From the NCBI GenBank assembly GCA_023229245.1, contig JALNZU010000018.1, forward strand, positions 7,637-71,636: a stretch of DNA of 64,000 bases, in the 5' to 3' direction. The notes beneath the pieces were generated by a model that was not told the origin of the DNA, searched no databases, and was given only the letters and a program-made list of their open reading frames with translations. This document shows positions 39,048 through 48,235 of this stretch, in pieces. The translations under genes were made by a program, and so were the position numbers. The stretch's first letter is position 1; each line of letters begins with the position of its first letter. Source of the DNA: Bacteroidales bacterium. Lineage in GTDB: Bacteria > Bacteroidota > Bacteroidia > Bacteroidales > F082.

Positions 39048-39077
39048 TTGGATAAAACTTTTTAATCAGTATCTTTG
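39048..39077 (+). promoter_or_regulatory. Promoter of rpmH
   Basis: TTG (39048-39050), a 19-bp spacer, then TATCTTTG (39070-39077): a full Bacteroidota promoter match. The transcript start near 39084 gives an unusually long leader of about 155 nt before rpmH. Confidence 0.75.
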
Positions 39078-39115
39078 CACTCCAAAAATTCAGGCAAGAT
39101 GAAATGGATATAAAT

Positions 39116-39209
39116 CTTTTTAATCAGAGCTTATTCACTTGGTTTGATTAAAAAGGTTTATGGGTAAAGCAAAGCGATCCCATCTGTGTTAAGATTTTGG
39201 GATTGCTTT
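39116..39209 (+). promoter_or_regulatory. Two-hairpin leader of rpmH
   Basis: Hairpin I: CTTTTTAATCA (39116-39126) pairs perfectly with TGATTAAAAAG (39145-39155). Hairpin II: AAAGCGATCCCA (39171-39182) pairs with TGGGATTGCTTT (39198-39209), with one G-U. No T-run follows hairpin II, so it is not a terminator. Both lie inside the predicted transcript and upstream of the L34 start codon, suggesting a structured 5' leader. Confidence 0.5.
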
Positions 39210-39239
39210 AAAAACAGGAAAATACAAAATTTTAGACTA

Positions 39240-39386
39240 ATGAAACGTACTTTTCAACCCTCAAACAGAAAACGTAAGAACAAACACGGTTTTCGTGAAA
39301 GAATGGCCACTGCCAATGGGCGCAGAGTATTAAAGTCCAGAAGGGCTAAAGGCCGAAAAAGACTTACCGTATCTGACGAACGTTAG
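39240..39386 (+). CDS. rpmH: 50S ribosomal protein L34
   Basis: 48 residues from the ATG at 39240 ('MKRTFQPSNRKRKNKHGFRERM...'), the standard small, very basic L34. The frame runs back to 39186, but that part is non-homologous and falls in the leader hairpin. It is not next to dnaA or rnpA here, so the classic oriC arrangement is absent. Confidence 0.97.
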   Translation: MKRTFQPSNRKRKNKHGFRERMATANGRRVLKSRRAKGRKRLTVSDER

Positions 39387-39423
39387 TATTAGGTTTTAGC
39401 CACAATATAATTATTAAAGGGAC

Positions 39424-39460
39424 AACAGAAGGCAATGGTATGCATTGCCTTCTGTTTTGC
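39424..39460 (+). terminator. Rho-independent terminator of rpmH
   Basis: A 14-bp perfect stem (39424-39437 region with 39443-39456), a 5-nt loop and a T-rich tail, 38 bp after the rpmH stop. Confidence 0.85.
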
Positions 39461-39583
39461 TTTTGCTGCTTGATATGGCTTTACTCCCTTACCGCCAAAA
39501 AAAAGCTTTTTGTACCCTCCCTCACCACTGCTATTTTTCATTAATTTCGCACTAAATCAAACCCCTGATCGTTTCCCATACCA

Positions 39584-39871
39584 ATGGAAAGACTGTTTTT
39601 ACTTGTTTTCTGGATAATCATCAGCTTTTATGCAATCCGCATAGGATTCAGATATTTCCTGCCATGGCTGATAAAACGAAAAGTAAGGAAAATGGGTGAT
39701 CACTTTAGGAATACAACCGATCCTCAAGCCCGTAATCAGAAATCATCCAAGCAAAACGATGTTACTATTCAATACACCTCAAAACAACGATCAGTCATAG
39801 ACCCCGATATAGGTGAATATGTTGATTTTGAAGAAATTAACGAACCTAATAGCCCTGAACACCATGAATAA
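39584..39871 (+). CDS. DUF4834-family small membrane protein
   Basis: 95 residues with one N-terminal transmembrane segment ('LFLLVFWIIISFYAIRIGFRYFLPWLI') and a charged cytoplasmic tail ending in acidic residues. This is the plan of DUF4834, a Bacteroidota family of unknown function. Its last codons overlap the start of the YfhO-like gene by 8 bp, so the two are translationally coupled. Confidence 0.78.
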   Translation: MERLFLLVFWIIISFYAIRIGFRYFLPWLIKRKVRKMGDHFRNTTDPQARNQKSSKQNDVTIQYTSKQRSVIDPDIGEYVDFEEINEPNSPEHHE

Positions 39872-42374
39872 ACTAATGATCAGTTGGCAGAAACTCTTGC
39901 CTTATATCTCTGCTATAATCATATTTATTACTATTTCGGTAGTGTATTTTCATCCTATGTTGGAAGGCAAACGCTTGGACCAGCATGATATCACTATGTG
40001 GAAAGGGATGTCGAAAGAGATAGCCGACTACAGAGAGCAGACCGGCGAAGAAGCTTTATGGACCAACTCCATGTTTGGCGGAATGCCGGCATGGCAAATC
40101 TCAGTCGTATATACAGGGAATCTAGTCAGATATATTAAAAATCTGATATACAAGATATTGCCTTATCCTATTGGAACAGTGTTCATGTATTTTCTTGGAT
40201 TTTACATCCTGCTTCTTGTGCTACGCATCGATCCATGGCTTAGTCTGGCAGGTGCTGTAGCATTCGGGTTTTCATCCTACTTTTTTATCATCCTGGCTGC
40301 AGGACATTCATCCAAAGCTATGGCAATAGGTTTTATGGCACCTGTCATAGCCGGTATCGTATTAGCTTTCAGAGGAAAATATATTCAGGGAGGGCTGCTG
40401 ACAGCCTTAGCATTGGCATTTGAATTAGAAGCAAATCACCTACAGATCACCTACTACTTATTGCTGTTGGTTGTTATCTTAGGAATCGTACAACTAATTG
40501 ATGCCATACGTTTCAAAACTATTCCCCATTTTCTGAAAGCAAGTGGAATTTTGCTTTTATCAGCCTTATTTGCAGTATTGATCAACGGCACCAATCTTTT
40601 TGCCTCATGGGAATACGGAAAAGAAACTATGCGTGGTGCTCCCGTCCTAAGTAAAAATATAGAAGACCAGACCAAAGGTTTAGACCGTTCATATATCACG
40701 CATTGGAGTTATGGCATAGGCGAGACCTGGTCGCTTATGATACCCAATGCCAAAGGAGGTGCTACAGCAATGATAGGCGCCACACATCCTTCATTAGAAC
40801 ATGCTGACCGAAATTTCAGACAAGCTATAGCCCAGCAAAATGCCTACTGGGGCGATCAACCCGGCACATCAGGACCGGTATATGTGGGAGCAATCATCGT
40901 GTTCCTGTTTTTTTTAGGACTATTCTTCGTAAAAGGAAAATATAAATGGATACTGCTGGCTGCTACATTATTATCAATCTTGCTTGGTTGGGGTAAAAAC
41001 TTTATGCCTTTTACCGATTTTTTTCTGGATTATATACCCGGCTATAACAAATTCAGAGCCGTTTCTATGACATTAGTCCTGGCAGAGTTCACTATTCCTT
41101 TATTAGGTTTTATGGGATTGTATGTGCTATATAAGAATCCTGCCCTTATAAAAGAAAAGTCGAAATGGTTTTATACTGCTTTTGGACTGACAGGTGGTTT
41201 GAGCTTATTGTTTTATCTGTTTCCAACTATATTTTTTAATTTTTTCAGTAGCTTTGAACTGCAACAGTTCGACATACTTCGTCAGTCGAACCCGGCTGAT
41301 ACCGGACAAATTAATTTCTTTATAGCAGAGTTGGAGAAAGTTCGTATTTCCATCTTTCGTAAAGACAGCATCCGCTCTTTCTTGTTCATCAGCCTTGCAG
41401 CTGCCCTGATAGTTGCCTACGGCAAAAACCGTCTCAGACAACATGCCTTGACAGCATCGCTTATCTTACTCATACTGATTGATATGGCTTCTGTCAGCTC
41501 CCGCTATCTGAACAGCAATAATTTTGTATCTAAGCGCAAAGTTGAAACACCTTTTCAAGCTTCGGCAGCCAACACAGCTATATTGAAAGACACTGATCCG
41601 GGTTATCGAGTCCTTGATCTGACTGTCAGCACATTCAATGATGCAGGAGCTTCCTATTTCCATCATAGCGTTGGAGGATATCATGGAGCCAAGCTTCAGA
41701 GGTATCAGGATTTGATTGATCACCATCTGCAAGCTGAGATATTGGCTATCAATACGGTGATGCGGGATAGCCCTGATTTGCTGAGCATACAAGAAGTGCT
41801 ACGAAACAATCAGGCACTCAATATGTTAAACACCCGCTATCTGATTTTCAATCCACAATCGCCACCAATACGCAACATATACGCTTTTGGTGATGCCTGG
41901 CCGGTTGATGAAATAATCTGGGTTGACAGCCCCGATCAGGAGATAGAGTTATTGGAATCATACGAGCTATCGAAAACAGCTATCATCCACCATGAATTTA
42001 AAGAATTAATACCTGAGCAGACTGCATCTGACAGTATATCAGGAACTGTTCAGCTTACCTCATACCGCCCTAACGAGCTGATCTATCATGCCGACCTTAA
42101 TCAAGAAGGAATAGTAGTTTTTAGTCAGGTGTGGTACACCGCCGGATGGAAAGCTTATGTAAACGGTCAGGAACAGCCATTGATACGGGCCGACTATATC
42201 CTACGGGCACTCGTACTGCCTGAAGGACAGTCGGAGATAGTGATGAAATTTGAGTCTAAAGTTTGGAAAATCGGGCAAAAGGTTTCTCTAGCAAGTTCAT
42301 CATTATTGTTTTTACTGATCATTGCTTGGGCTCTGACTGTATGGCGGCGAAAAAACCGGGTCGACCAAGCATGA
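39864..42374 (+). CDS. YfhO-family polytopic membrane protein
   Basis: 836 residues from the ATG at 39864, chosen because it overlaps the upstream stop and begins right before TM1; an in-frame ATG at 39813 would overlap the DUF4834 gene far more. Multiple transmembrane helices over the first ~560 residues with a GT-C-like first loop ('HPMLEGKRLDQHDITMWKGM'), then an extracytoplasmic C-terminal domain ('YRPNELIYHADLNQEGIVVFSQVWYTAGWKAYVNGQ') and a final TM helix. YfhO proteins are implicated in lipoteichoic-acid or glycolipid glycosylation in Firmicutes. In Bacteroidota they are conserved but uncharacterised. A coupled glycosyltransferase gene follows (ATGA overlap). Confidence 0.88.
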   Translation: MNKLMISWQKLLPYISAIIIFITISVVYFHPMLEGKRLDQHDITMWKGMSKEIADYREQTGEEALWTNSMFGGMPAWQISVVYTGNLVRYIKNLIYKILPYPIGTVFMYFLGFYILLLVLRIDPWLSLAGAVAFGFSSYFFIILAAGHSSKAMAIGFMAPVIAGIVLAFRGKYIQGGLLTALALAFELEANHLQITYYLLLLVVILGIVQLIDAIRFKTIPHFLKASGILLLSALFAVLINGTNLFASWEYGKETMRGAPVLSKNIEDQTKGLDRSYITHWSYGIGETWSLMIPNAKGGATAMIGATHPSLEHADRNFRQAIAQQNAYWGDQPGTSGPVYVGAIIVFLFFLGLFFVKGKYKWILLAATLLSILLGWGKNFMPFTDFFLDYIPGYNKFRAVSMTLVLAEFTIPLLGFMGLYVLYKNPALIKEKSKWFYTAFGLTGGLSLLFYLFPTIFFNFFSSFELQQFDILRQSNPADTGQINFFIAELEKVRISIFRKDSIRSFLFISLAAALIVAYGKNRLRQHALTASLILLILIDMASVSSRYLNSNNFVSKRKVETPFQASAANTAILKDTDPGYRVLDLTVSTFNDAGASYFHHSVGGYHGAKLQRYQDLIDHHLQAEILAINTVMRDSPDLLSIQEVLRNNQALNMLNTRYLIFNPQSPPIRNIYAFGDAWPVDEIIWVDSPDQEIELLESYELSKTAIIHHEFKELIPEQTASDSISGTVQLTSYRPNELIYHADLNQEGIVVFSQVWYTAGWKAYVNGQEQPLIRADYILRALVLPEGQSEIVMKFESKVWKIGQKVSLASSSLLFLLIIAWALTVWRRKNRVDQA

Positions 42375-43687
42375 AAAGGGTACTTATCTTAACCTACTAC
42401 TGGCCACCATCGGGTGGTGCCGGAGTGCAGCGCTGGCTCAAATTCGTGAAATACCTCCGGCGATTCAACTGGGAGCCTGTAGTAGTAACACCTGCCAATC
42501 CCGAACGACCTTATGAAGACCCAAGCCTGACAAAAGATATCCCTGCTGATACTCAAATAGTTACTATACCTATCAAAGAACCTTATACCTGGTATAAGCG
42601 TTTTACGGGCAAACAGAAAGGCGAAACTTTTCAACATGGTTTTTTAAGGGAAGCGAAACAAAAATCACCCGGACTAAAAGAAAAACTCTCGGTATGGATA
42701 CGAGGTAATATATTTATCCCAGATGCCAGAGTACTGTGGGTCAGGCCGACCACAAATTTTTTATCCAAATATTTACAAGCTCATCCGGTAGATCTCATCG
42801 TTTCTACCGGCCCTCCGCATTCTGTACATCTCATTGCAAAAGCCCTGAAACGAAAACATAAATTAGCCTGGATAGCCGATTTTCGGGACCCATGGACAGG
42901 TATCTACTATTTCGATAAACTCATGCTTACCTACCTCACAAAACGGATCCATCACCGTTTAGAGCGTTCGGTACTCAACAATGCAGACCATATTGTGGTG
43001 GTAGGCAATACCATGAAACATGACTTTCAACAAATCACCGTTCGCCCCATTACGGTGATCACCAACGGTTATGATCAGGAAGATTTTGAGAAGGTTTCGC
43101 TGCAAAGGCCCAATAAATTCCGTATGGTTTATACCGGTATGTTCCTACCCGATCAGAATCCTCCCGAATTATGGCAGGCATTATCTGAGCTTATACAAGA
43201 GCATGAAGATTTCGGCAAATGGTTTGAGCTTTTATTGGTAGGCAAAACCGATCAAAGTATTTTGCAACAGATACATAAAACCGGCTTGGGAGAGCACACT
43301 CACATTCAGGACTATGTACCGCATAGCGATCTGCCTTCTGTTTGGGAAAAAGCCGCAGTGCTATTGCTTAGTATCAACAGAATACCCAATGCAGCGTATA
43401 TACTTACCGGAAAGGTTTTCGAGTACTTAGGCTCAGGAAGACCCATTTTGGCTATTTGCCCAGAATCAGGTGATATAGCCGGGATCATCAAAGAAACTAA
43501 AACCGGTATAGTAGTCCCGTTCAACCAAAAAGAACGCTTAAAAGACAGCATACTGAAGCTGTTCACTGACTACAAACACCAAAAAAGCACACTCCCTTCT
43601 ATTGCGATTACTAAATACTCACGTCTTTCGCTCACTCAACAAATGGCTGAGGTGTTTGATGAGGTGACAACTCATTCAAATGCTTAG
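42371..43687 (+). CDS. Glycosyltransferase family 4-like protein
   Basis: 438 residues from the ATG at 42371, which overlaps the upstream TGA; the frame opens at 42263, but the extra 36 codons lie inside the YfhO gene. 'LTYYWPPSGGAGVQRWLKFVKYLR' at the N-terminus and 'YLGSGRPILAICPESGDIAGII' (near 360) are typical of the GT-B fold donor site. No signal peptide. It is probably an envelope or exopolysaccharide glycosyltransferase working with the YfhO-like protein. Confidence 0.88.
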   Translation: MKRVLILTYYWPPSGGAGVQRWLKFVKYLRRFNWEPVVVTPANPERPYEDPSLTKDIPADTQIVTIPIKEPYTWYKRFTGKQKGETFQHGFLREAKQKSPGLKEKLSVWIRGNIFIPDARVLWVRPTTNFLSKYLQAHPVDLIVSTGPPHSVHLIAKALKRKHKLAWIADFRDPWTGIYYFDKLMLTYLTKRIHHRLERSVLNNADHIVVVGNTMKHDFQQITVRPITVITNGYDQEDFEKVSLQRPNKFRMVYTGMFLPDQNPPELWQALSELIQEHEDFGKWFELLLVGKTDQSILQQIHKTGLGEHTHIQDYVPHSDLPSVWEKAAVLLLSINRIPNAAYILTGKVFEYLGSGRPILAICPESGDIAGIIKETKTGIVVPFNQKERLKDSILKLFTDYKHQKSTLPSIAITKYSRLSLTQQMAEVFDEVTTHSNA

Positions 43688-43772
43688 CAGAAGTACAAGT
43701 TCAGGCATACTTCACACCCCTTTTTTCAAATATATATGTTTGGGTAATTCAATCACATCAGTAGATTCAATG

Positions 43773-43803
43773 AAAAAAGCCCTGTCATTTCCGACAAGGC
43801 TTT
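43773..43803 (-). terminator. Terminator of the sialidase-like gene
   Basis: Read on the minus strand, AAAGCCTTGTC pairs with GACAGGGCTTT (one wobble) and is followed by a run of T residues, 24 bp after the stop codon at 43827. Confidence 0.75.
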
Positions 43804-43826
43804 CAAATTGCGTATTATCTCATTAT

Positions 43827-45650
43827 CTATTGCACAATCAATTTTTGCACCGCTTGCTCATTTCCGGTTTTGACTTTTACGAAATACAGTCCACTCTTCA
43901 TTCCATTCATCTGTAATTCAACAGGGTGTGGTCCTCCATGTGTAAGATATCTAGCGGTTTTATATACCTCTTGTCCTACTGCATTGACTATGCAGATCTC
44001 TGCTAATACGGCTTTATCCACATTGATCACTATACGGGCATAATCGCTTGCAGGATTAGGGCTGATCTGGTCTATGGCTACGATACGTGCGGGTATTTCA
44101 CACACTCCAACCATCAAATCTTCAGCTAAATAAACTATATTATTATCCCTTATCTGATGTTCTACCCCACTGGCAGCCATGCCCGGCGCATCGTCTGACT
44201 GATAGATCAGATGCCACTTACCGTTTACGGTAGGTGAAGCTGAGGGGAATACGCATTCACTAAAGAGATGAAAAATATCACCAGTCAAATCAACGCCCTC
44301 ACTCCATGTTTGGCCATAGTCTTCTGAGAACTTCATCCAAATATGGCGATAGTTGTATTCCTCTGTATTAAAACCGGCTGTTACAGCGCTATAAAAAGCG
44401 TATAGAATTTTAGACTGAGAGTCAAAGACTAATTGTGGCATACTGGTAATAGATGCATAATAAGTTGCTATTCCCACCAAAGTATCTATTTCATTATCTT
44501 CTAATCTTGCTAACAGATATTCCGATGGCACTTCCGATGGATCGGTTATATCCGAACCTATCATAGTAGAATCAAGTGCAGGCAGATTCTCGTTCCAATA
44601 TAATAATCCATTGGAGTATGGGAAGTAGAACAAACCGCCAGCGCCGTCGGCTCTGTGTAATCTTCTACCGGACGAGACATGCACCTGTCCTAAGTCGTCA
44701 ATTACGATGCTATGGTAGGAATCGACTGCTCCGTATCTTGGATACTCTATGCTGCCGTCCATAAATGGGTCGGGGCTCAGGTAGTAGTCAAATCGTTCCC
44801 ATGAATCACCATTATCGGTTGATTTCATAACAACTACATCACTGTATCCGTCTCCTGCAACTAAGGCCAATGTCTCACCAACAGGTTCGGCAAAAGCAAA
44901 ACGATCAGCGCCTATCCCTTTGAATCGGCTTTGGTCAATTCCGTCAATCACCTGATGTTCTATCTCCCAGGTTTCACCTCCATCGCTTGAGCGGCTATAT
45001 GTCAAAGCTCCTTCAAGACCTTGATAGGGCATAGTATTGCGCGTCTGAGCGATCAGATGTATGGTACGCCGATCAGGGCCGTTTGTTACTATGCGTGGAT
45101 ACAACAGGTCAATTTCATCAGGACCGGCAAAGGTGAATGAATTCCACTCTCCGGTTCCCTTAGTTTCGCGCCAGCTAAACACCAAACCGGTTACATTAGC
45201 CGTATGTGCAGCTACTATTTCACCATTTTCACCAAAAGGTGCGTAAGCCGGCCATCCTGTCTTAACCGATTCAATGCGTGCGCTTGGCATAGGTCCCCAG
45301 CTAATACCATCAAAATAATTATAGCCTGTGCCACGGTCTGGATAGCCCTCATCCATTACACCACGCATCCAGGTAGCACCTATGGTACCATCAGGATAGA
45401 GATGGATGCGTCGCTGCATCGAATAGTTCGACTGACGGTCGTACCGGCAATCGCCTATCACTACATCCTGTGCTATGTAATTAGTGACAAACTCATTATA
45501 GGGGGCTGGAAACTCATTATATTCATCTGCCCGCTGTTCAACGATCACTTGCTGCTGTTTCCAGCGTTCAAACTGGCGTTGCAAGGGTGTTTGAGCCATA
45601 ACCATCAGACTACCAGCTCCTAACACAAAAATTAGTAAAACTTTTTTCAT
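43827..45650 (-). CDS. Sialidase-like (BNR/Asp-box) T9SS cargo protein
   Basis: 607 residues with a signal peptide (MKKVLLIFVLGAGSLMVMAQ). Three Asp-box-like motifs ('SRSSDGGETWE', 'KSTDNGDSWE', 'FSEDYGQTWSEG') near 235, 290 and 445 point to a six-bladed sialidase-type propeller. The catalytic Arg triad of true sialidases is not clearly recognisable, so enzyme activity is uncertain. The C-terminal 80 residues are a type A sorting domain ('ISPNPASDYARIVI', 'GLYFVKVKTG', 'QKLIVQ'). It is probably a secreted surface propeller protein; substrate unknown. Confidence 0.85.
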   Translation of the reverse strand: MKKVLLIFVLGAGSLMVMAQTPLQRQFERWKQQQVIVEQRADEYNEFPAPYNEFVTNYIAQDVVIGDCRYDRQSNYSMQRRIHLYPDGTIGATWMRGVMDEGYPDRGTGYNYFDGISWGPMPSARIESVKTGWPAYAPFGENGEIVAAHTANVTGLVFSWRETKGTGEWNSFTFAGPDEIDLLYPRIVTNGPDRRTIHLIAQTRNTMPYQGLEGALTYSRSSDGGETWEIEHQVIDGIDQSRFKGIGADRFAFAEPVGETLALVAGDGYSDVVVMKSTDNGDSWERFDYYLSPDPFMDGSIEYPRYGAVDSYHSIVIDDLGQVHVSSGRRLHRADGAGGLFYFPYSNGLLYWNENLPALDSTMIGSDITDPSEVPSEYLLARLEDNEIDTLVGIATYYASITSMPQLVFDSQSKILYAFYSAVTAGFNTEEYNYRHIWMKFSEDYGQTWSEGVDLTGDIFHLFSECVFPSASPTVNGKWHLIYQSDDAPGMAASGVEHQIRDNNIVYLAEDLMVGVCEIPARIVAIDQISPNPASDYARIVINVDKAVLAEICIVNAVGQEVYKTARYLTHGGPHPVELQMNGMKSGLYFVKVKTGNEQAVQKLIVQ

Positions 45651-45745
45651 GACTTATCAGCTTTGGTTAATAATAAATGAAGCCTCAAAAATAATATTTA
45701 AAAGATGGATTAAAAAAAAAATTTATCTACAAGAAGAAAATAAAA

Positions 45746-45775
45746 AAAACCCTGTATAGGTTTATACAGGGTTTT
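45746..45775 (-). terminator. Terminator of the two-small-ORF unit
   Basis: A 13-bp perfect stem (AAAACCCTGTATA at 45746-45758 with its complement at 45763-45775) is followed on the minus strand by a long T tract. It would end the transcript of the 61- and 62-residue ORFs upstream. Confidence 0.8.
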
Positions 45776-45824
45776 CAAAAAGGAAGGCTGTTTGAAATAA
45801 TTCCTTCGGGCTTAGAGAAAGGAA

Positions 45825-46010
45825 TTACAAATAAAACGACCGCTTATTAATTATAGAGTACAAGCGATAAATTGGTTGGTCATCAATAAGTTCAAAAAAA
45901 TATACCTTATGACCATTTTTAAACACCTTGGCTTTTATATCTTTAACTGGATAAGCCTCTAAACCAAAGTCCATAATTTCTTTTTCGGTATAAGATTCGT
46001 TGACTTTCAT
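45825..46010 (-). CDS. Small hypothetical protein, 61 residues
   Basis: The ORF starts 5 bp after the stop of the upstream zinc-ribbon ORF and ends 50 bp before a strong terminator, which supports a real two-gene unit. The sequence is charged, ends hydrophobic-basic, and has no signal peptide or cysteines. A segment 'KVFKNGHKVYFFELIDDQPIYRLYSIIN' suggests a small alpha/beta fold with regular strand alternation. Family not recognised. Confidence 0.55.
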   Translation of the reverse strand: MKVNESYTEKEIMDFGLEAYPVKDIKAKVFKNGHKVYFFELIDDQPIYRLYSIINKRSFYL

Positions 46011-46015
46011 GGTGA

Positions 46016-46204
46016 TTATTTTATTTTAATTGTAAAACCATCTTTTATACAAACCGGACAAAGGCCATTTTTTACCACCGAAATATATCCGCAGCGTGAG
46101 CAGCTAAAATATTTATGGGTTAGAGTCGTTTCTTTGTTCCGGCGAATTTTTAATACAAGCATATTTTTAATCTTTGATCCACCCTTAGTCAATTTATGTG
46201 CCAA
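46016..46204 (-). CDS. Small zinc-ribbon protein, 62 residues
   Basis: Two cysteine pairs, 'CSRCGY' and 'CPVCIKDG', are separated by about 10 residues, forming a rubredoxin/zinc-ribbon knuckle pair at residues ~34-54. An internal ATG at 46162 would give a 48-residue form keeping both knuckles; the choice between starts is open. It is followed 5 bp later by the 61-residue ORF. No homologue recognised; a nucleic-acid- or protein-binding accessory role is only a guess. The gap 46205-46525 upstream shows no gene; it holds only a weak AACCC/GGGTT hairpin. Confidence 0.55.
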   Translation of the reverse strand: MAHKLTKGGSKIKNMLVLKIRRNKETTLTHKYFSCSRCGYISVVKNGLCPVCIKDGFTIKIK

Positions 46205-46525
46205 ACAAAAAAAACACTAAAACAAATCGTCCTTATATATCTGATTATAAGGTTAATAGAAATTTTTATTTTTACATATTATAAATCTTTCATCCAAAAT
46301 ACGAAAGCATTCTGATTACGCAATCGGAGATACTATCCGAAAATGGACAATCAAATAAACCCTCATAGCGGGTTATCCATGCAGGCAGTACTCCTATAAA
46401 AAAAGGCGGTATGACCGAAATAAACAGCATTACATCATCTCGAACAGCTTTTCACACTTATGAGTAATCTCACATTTATTTAGAAACAGGTCTCTTTTCT
46501 TTATGTAATTTTGTATAAAAAAGTC

Positions 46526-47350
46526 ATGGAATTTTCAGCATATACCCAAACCTCGGATACTCTACAAGCTCGGATCAAGGATATCTCAAATCGTCGGATA
46601 GATGATAAACCCAAAGTTCTGCGAGATCTTTTTTCATTTTTAGACCTTACTACTTTGGAAGCTACTGATCATACCGCCCGCATCCGTACATTTTGTAGTC
46701 AGGCATTAGAATATCATTCCAAAGGCCTCACTGTAGCTGCTGTATGTGTGTATATGCCATTTATTGGCATATGTCGTGAGATGCTCCAACACACTGATAT
46801 ACTGATTGCTACCGTATCGAACTCATTTCCTTCAGGACAATTACCTCTCCATTTGAAATTAGAAGAGGTTCGCTGGGCTGTTGAACAAGGTGCTGATGAG
46901 ATAGATATGGTTATCAATAGAGGTAAAATGTTGGAAGCCGCTTATGATGATGTCTTTACTGAGATCAGAGAGACGAAAAAAGCTTGTGGTCAAGCCAGAT
47001 TAAAAGTCATATTAGAAACGGGTGAATTAGGTGATCCGCTGATCATCCGTAAGGCCTCTGAGTTAGCTTTATTAGCTGGGGCCGATTTTTTAAAAACATC
47101 TACAGGCAAGGTACAGCCAGCGGCAACACCTGAAGCAGCTGTGGTGATGCTCGACACTATACAAGAATATTTTCAGGCAACCGGTAAGCAGGTTGGTTTC
47201 AAGCCGGCCGGCGGAATAACGGATGCTGAAACAGCATTACTTTATTATAAATTAGTTGACCATATCTTGGGAAATAAATGGCTATGTCCGCAACTCTTTC
47301 GCATAGGAGCCAGCCGTTTAGCCAGTAAGCTGAATGAACTCATCCCATAA
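46526..47350 (+). CDS. deoC: Deoxyribose-phosphate aldolase
   Basis: 274 residues from the ATG at 46526 (a TTG at 46511 is in frame). Class I aldolase motifs: Schiff-base Lys190 in 'DFLKTSTGK' and proton-relay Lys226 in 'GFKPAGGI', plus 'EIDMVINRG'. It cleaves 2-deoxyribose-5-phosphate to glyceraldehyde-3-phosphate and acetaldehyde in deoxynucleoside catabolism. The length is closer to the ~260-residue E. coli type than to the ~220-residue type. No other deo genes lie nearby. Confidence 0.95.
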   Translation: MEFSAYTQTSDTLQARIKDISNRRIDDKPKVLRDLFSFLDLTTLEATDHTARIRTFCSQALEYHSKGLTVAAVCVYMPFIGICREMLQHTDILIATVSNSFPSGQLPLHLKLEEVRWAVEQGADEIDMVINRGKMLEAAYDDVFTEIRETKKACGQARLKVILETGELGDPLIIRKASELALLAGADFLKTSTGKVQPAATPEAAVVMLDTIQEYFQATGKQVGFKPAGGITDAETALLYYKLVDHILGNKWLCPQLFRIGASRLASKLNELIP

Positions 47351-47407
47351 AAACAGCATACGATACAAGTTCAATAAGTACATGCGACTTTTCAGTAAGA
47401 ATAACGT

Positions 47408-47415
47408 ACCTTTGC
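47408..47415 (+). promoter_or_regulatory. -7 element before the thioredoxin-like cargo gene
   Basis: TACCTTTG matches TAnnTTTG, 18 bp before the ATG at 47433. No clear -33 TTG. Confidence 0.45.
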
Positions 47416-47432
47416 CATAAAACAGCATTCAA

Positions 47433-48230
47433 ATGAAACGACTTCTACTTTTACTTGTTACACTCGTTTACCTGATACCTCTAACTAAAAGCCAGACACA
47501 GCTTACTACTGCCATAGATTTTTGGGCCAAAACCATAGACGGCGAGTTGTTCGAGATGTTTCCCACCTTAGATGAAGGGAAATTAGTTGTGATGGACTTT
47601 TTCAGCACATCCTGCTACTCGTGTCAGATATATGCGTATGATTTTCAGTTAGCATATGAAGGCTTTGGATATAACGAAGGCAATGTGTTTTTTATTGGTA
47701 TGAACTATAATGGAGACAACGAGCAGGTAAGAGTATTCGATTCTACATATAACATCACTTTGCCTAGCGTTAGCGGTCTTGATGGCGGTGGAAACAAGGT
47801 GTTTGAAGCTTATGAGATAATCTCTTATCCTACTGTGATCGTTGTTAAGCCTGACAAATCCATTTCGGCTCAATATATTTGGCCACCGACAGTTGAAAAC
47901 ATTACCGAAGAAGTGCTGTCGGCCGGAGGCATATGGGTCGGGATACCGGAAACCGCAAATCAGCTGCCTTTTTCAATCTACCCTAATCCGGCTTCTCATA
48001 CAGCACATATAGCATGGGATAAACCCTTTACTCAAGCCAGGCTTCAGCTTCAAAGCATTGACGGAAATATTTTGTATCAGCAGGAATTGAATAGAGCTCA
48101 CACAATACAGCAGACACAGTCAATTGAACTGCCGATATCCGGACTGGAAAATGGTATATATATTGTTACCGTGTCCACTGACAAAATTAGGTTTACTCAA
48201 AAGTTAGTCATACATCATACATTGAAATAA
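47433..48230 (+). CDS. Thioredoxin-fold T9SS cargo protein
   Basis: 265 residues. Signal peptide ending near 'TKSQTQ'. A TlpA/thioredoxin-like domain at ~25-165 has the redox motif CxxC in 'FFSTSCYSCQIYAYDF' (Cys-Tyr-Ser-Cys) and the cis-proline loop 'SYPTVIVV'. The C-terminal ~85 residues are a type A sorting domain ('IYPNPASHTAHIAW', 'GIYIVTVST', 'QKLVIHH'). A thiol-active domain carried to the cell surface is less common than periplasmic TlpA. A lipoprotein gene follows 5 bp later and may be cotranscribed. Confidence 0.85.
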   Translation: MKRLLLLLVTLVYLIPLTKSQTQLTTAIDFWAKTIDGELFEMFPTLDEGKLVVMDFFSTSCYSCQIYAYDFQLAYEGFGYNEGNVFFIGMNYNGDNEQVRVFDSTYNITLPSVSGLDGGGNKVFEAYEIISYPTVIVVKPDKSISAQYIWPPTVENITEEVLSAGGIWVGIPETANQLPFSIYPNPASHTAHIAWDKPFTQARLQLQSIDGNILYQQELNRAHTIQQTQSIELPISGLENGIYIVTVSTDKIRFTQKLVIHHTLK

Positions 48231-48235
48231 AAACG

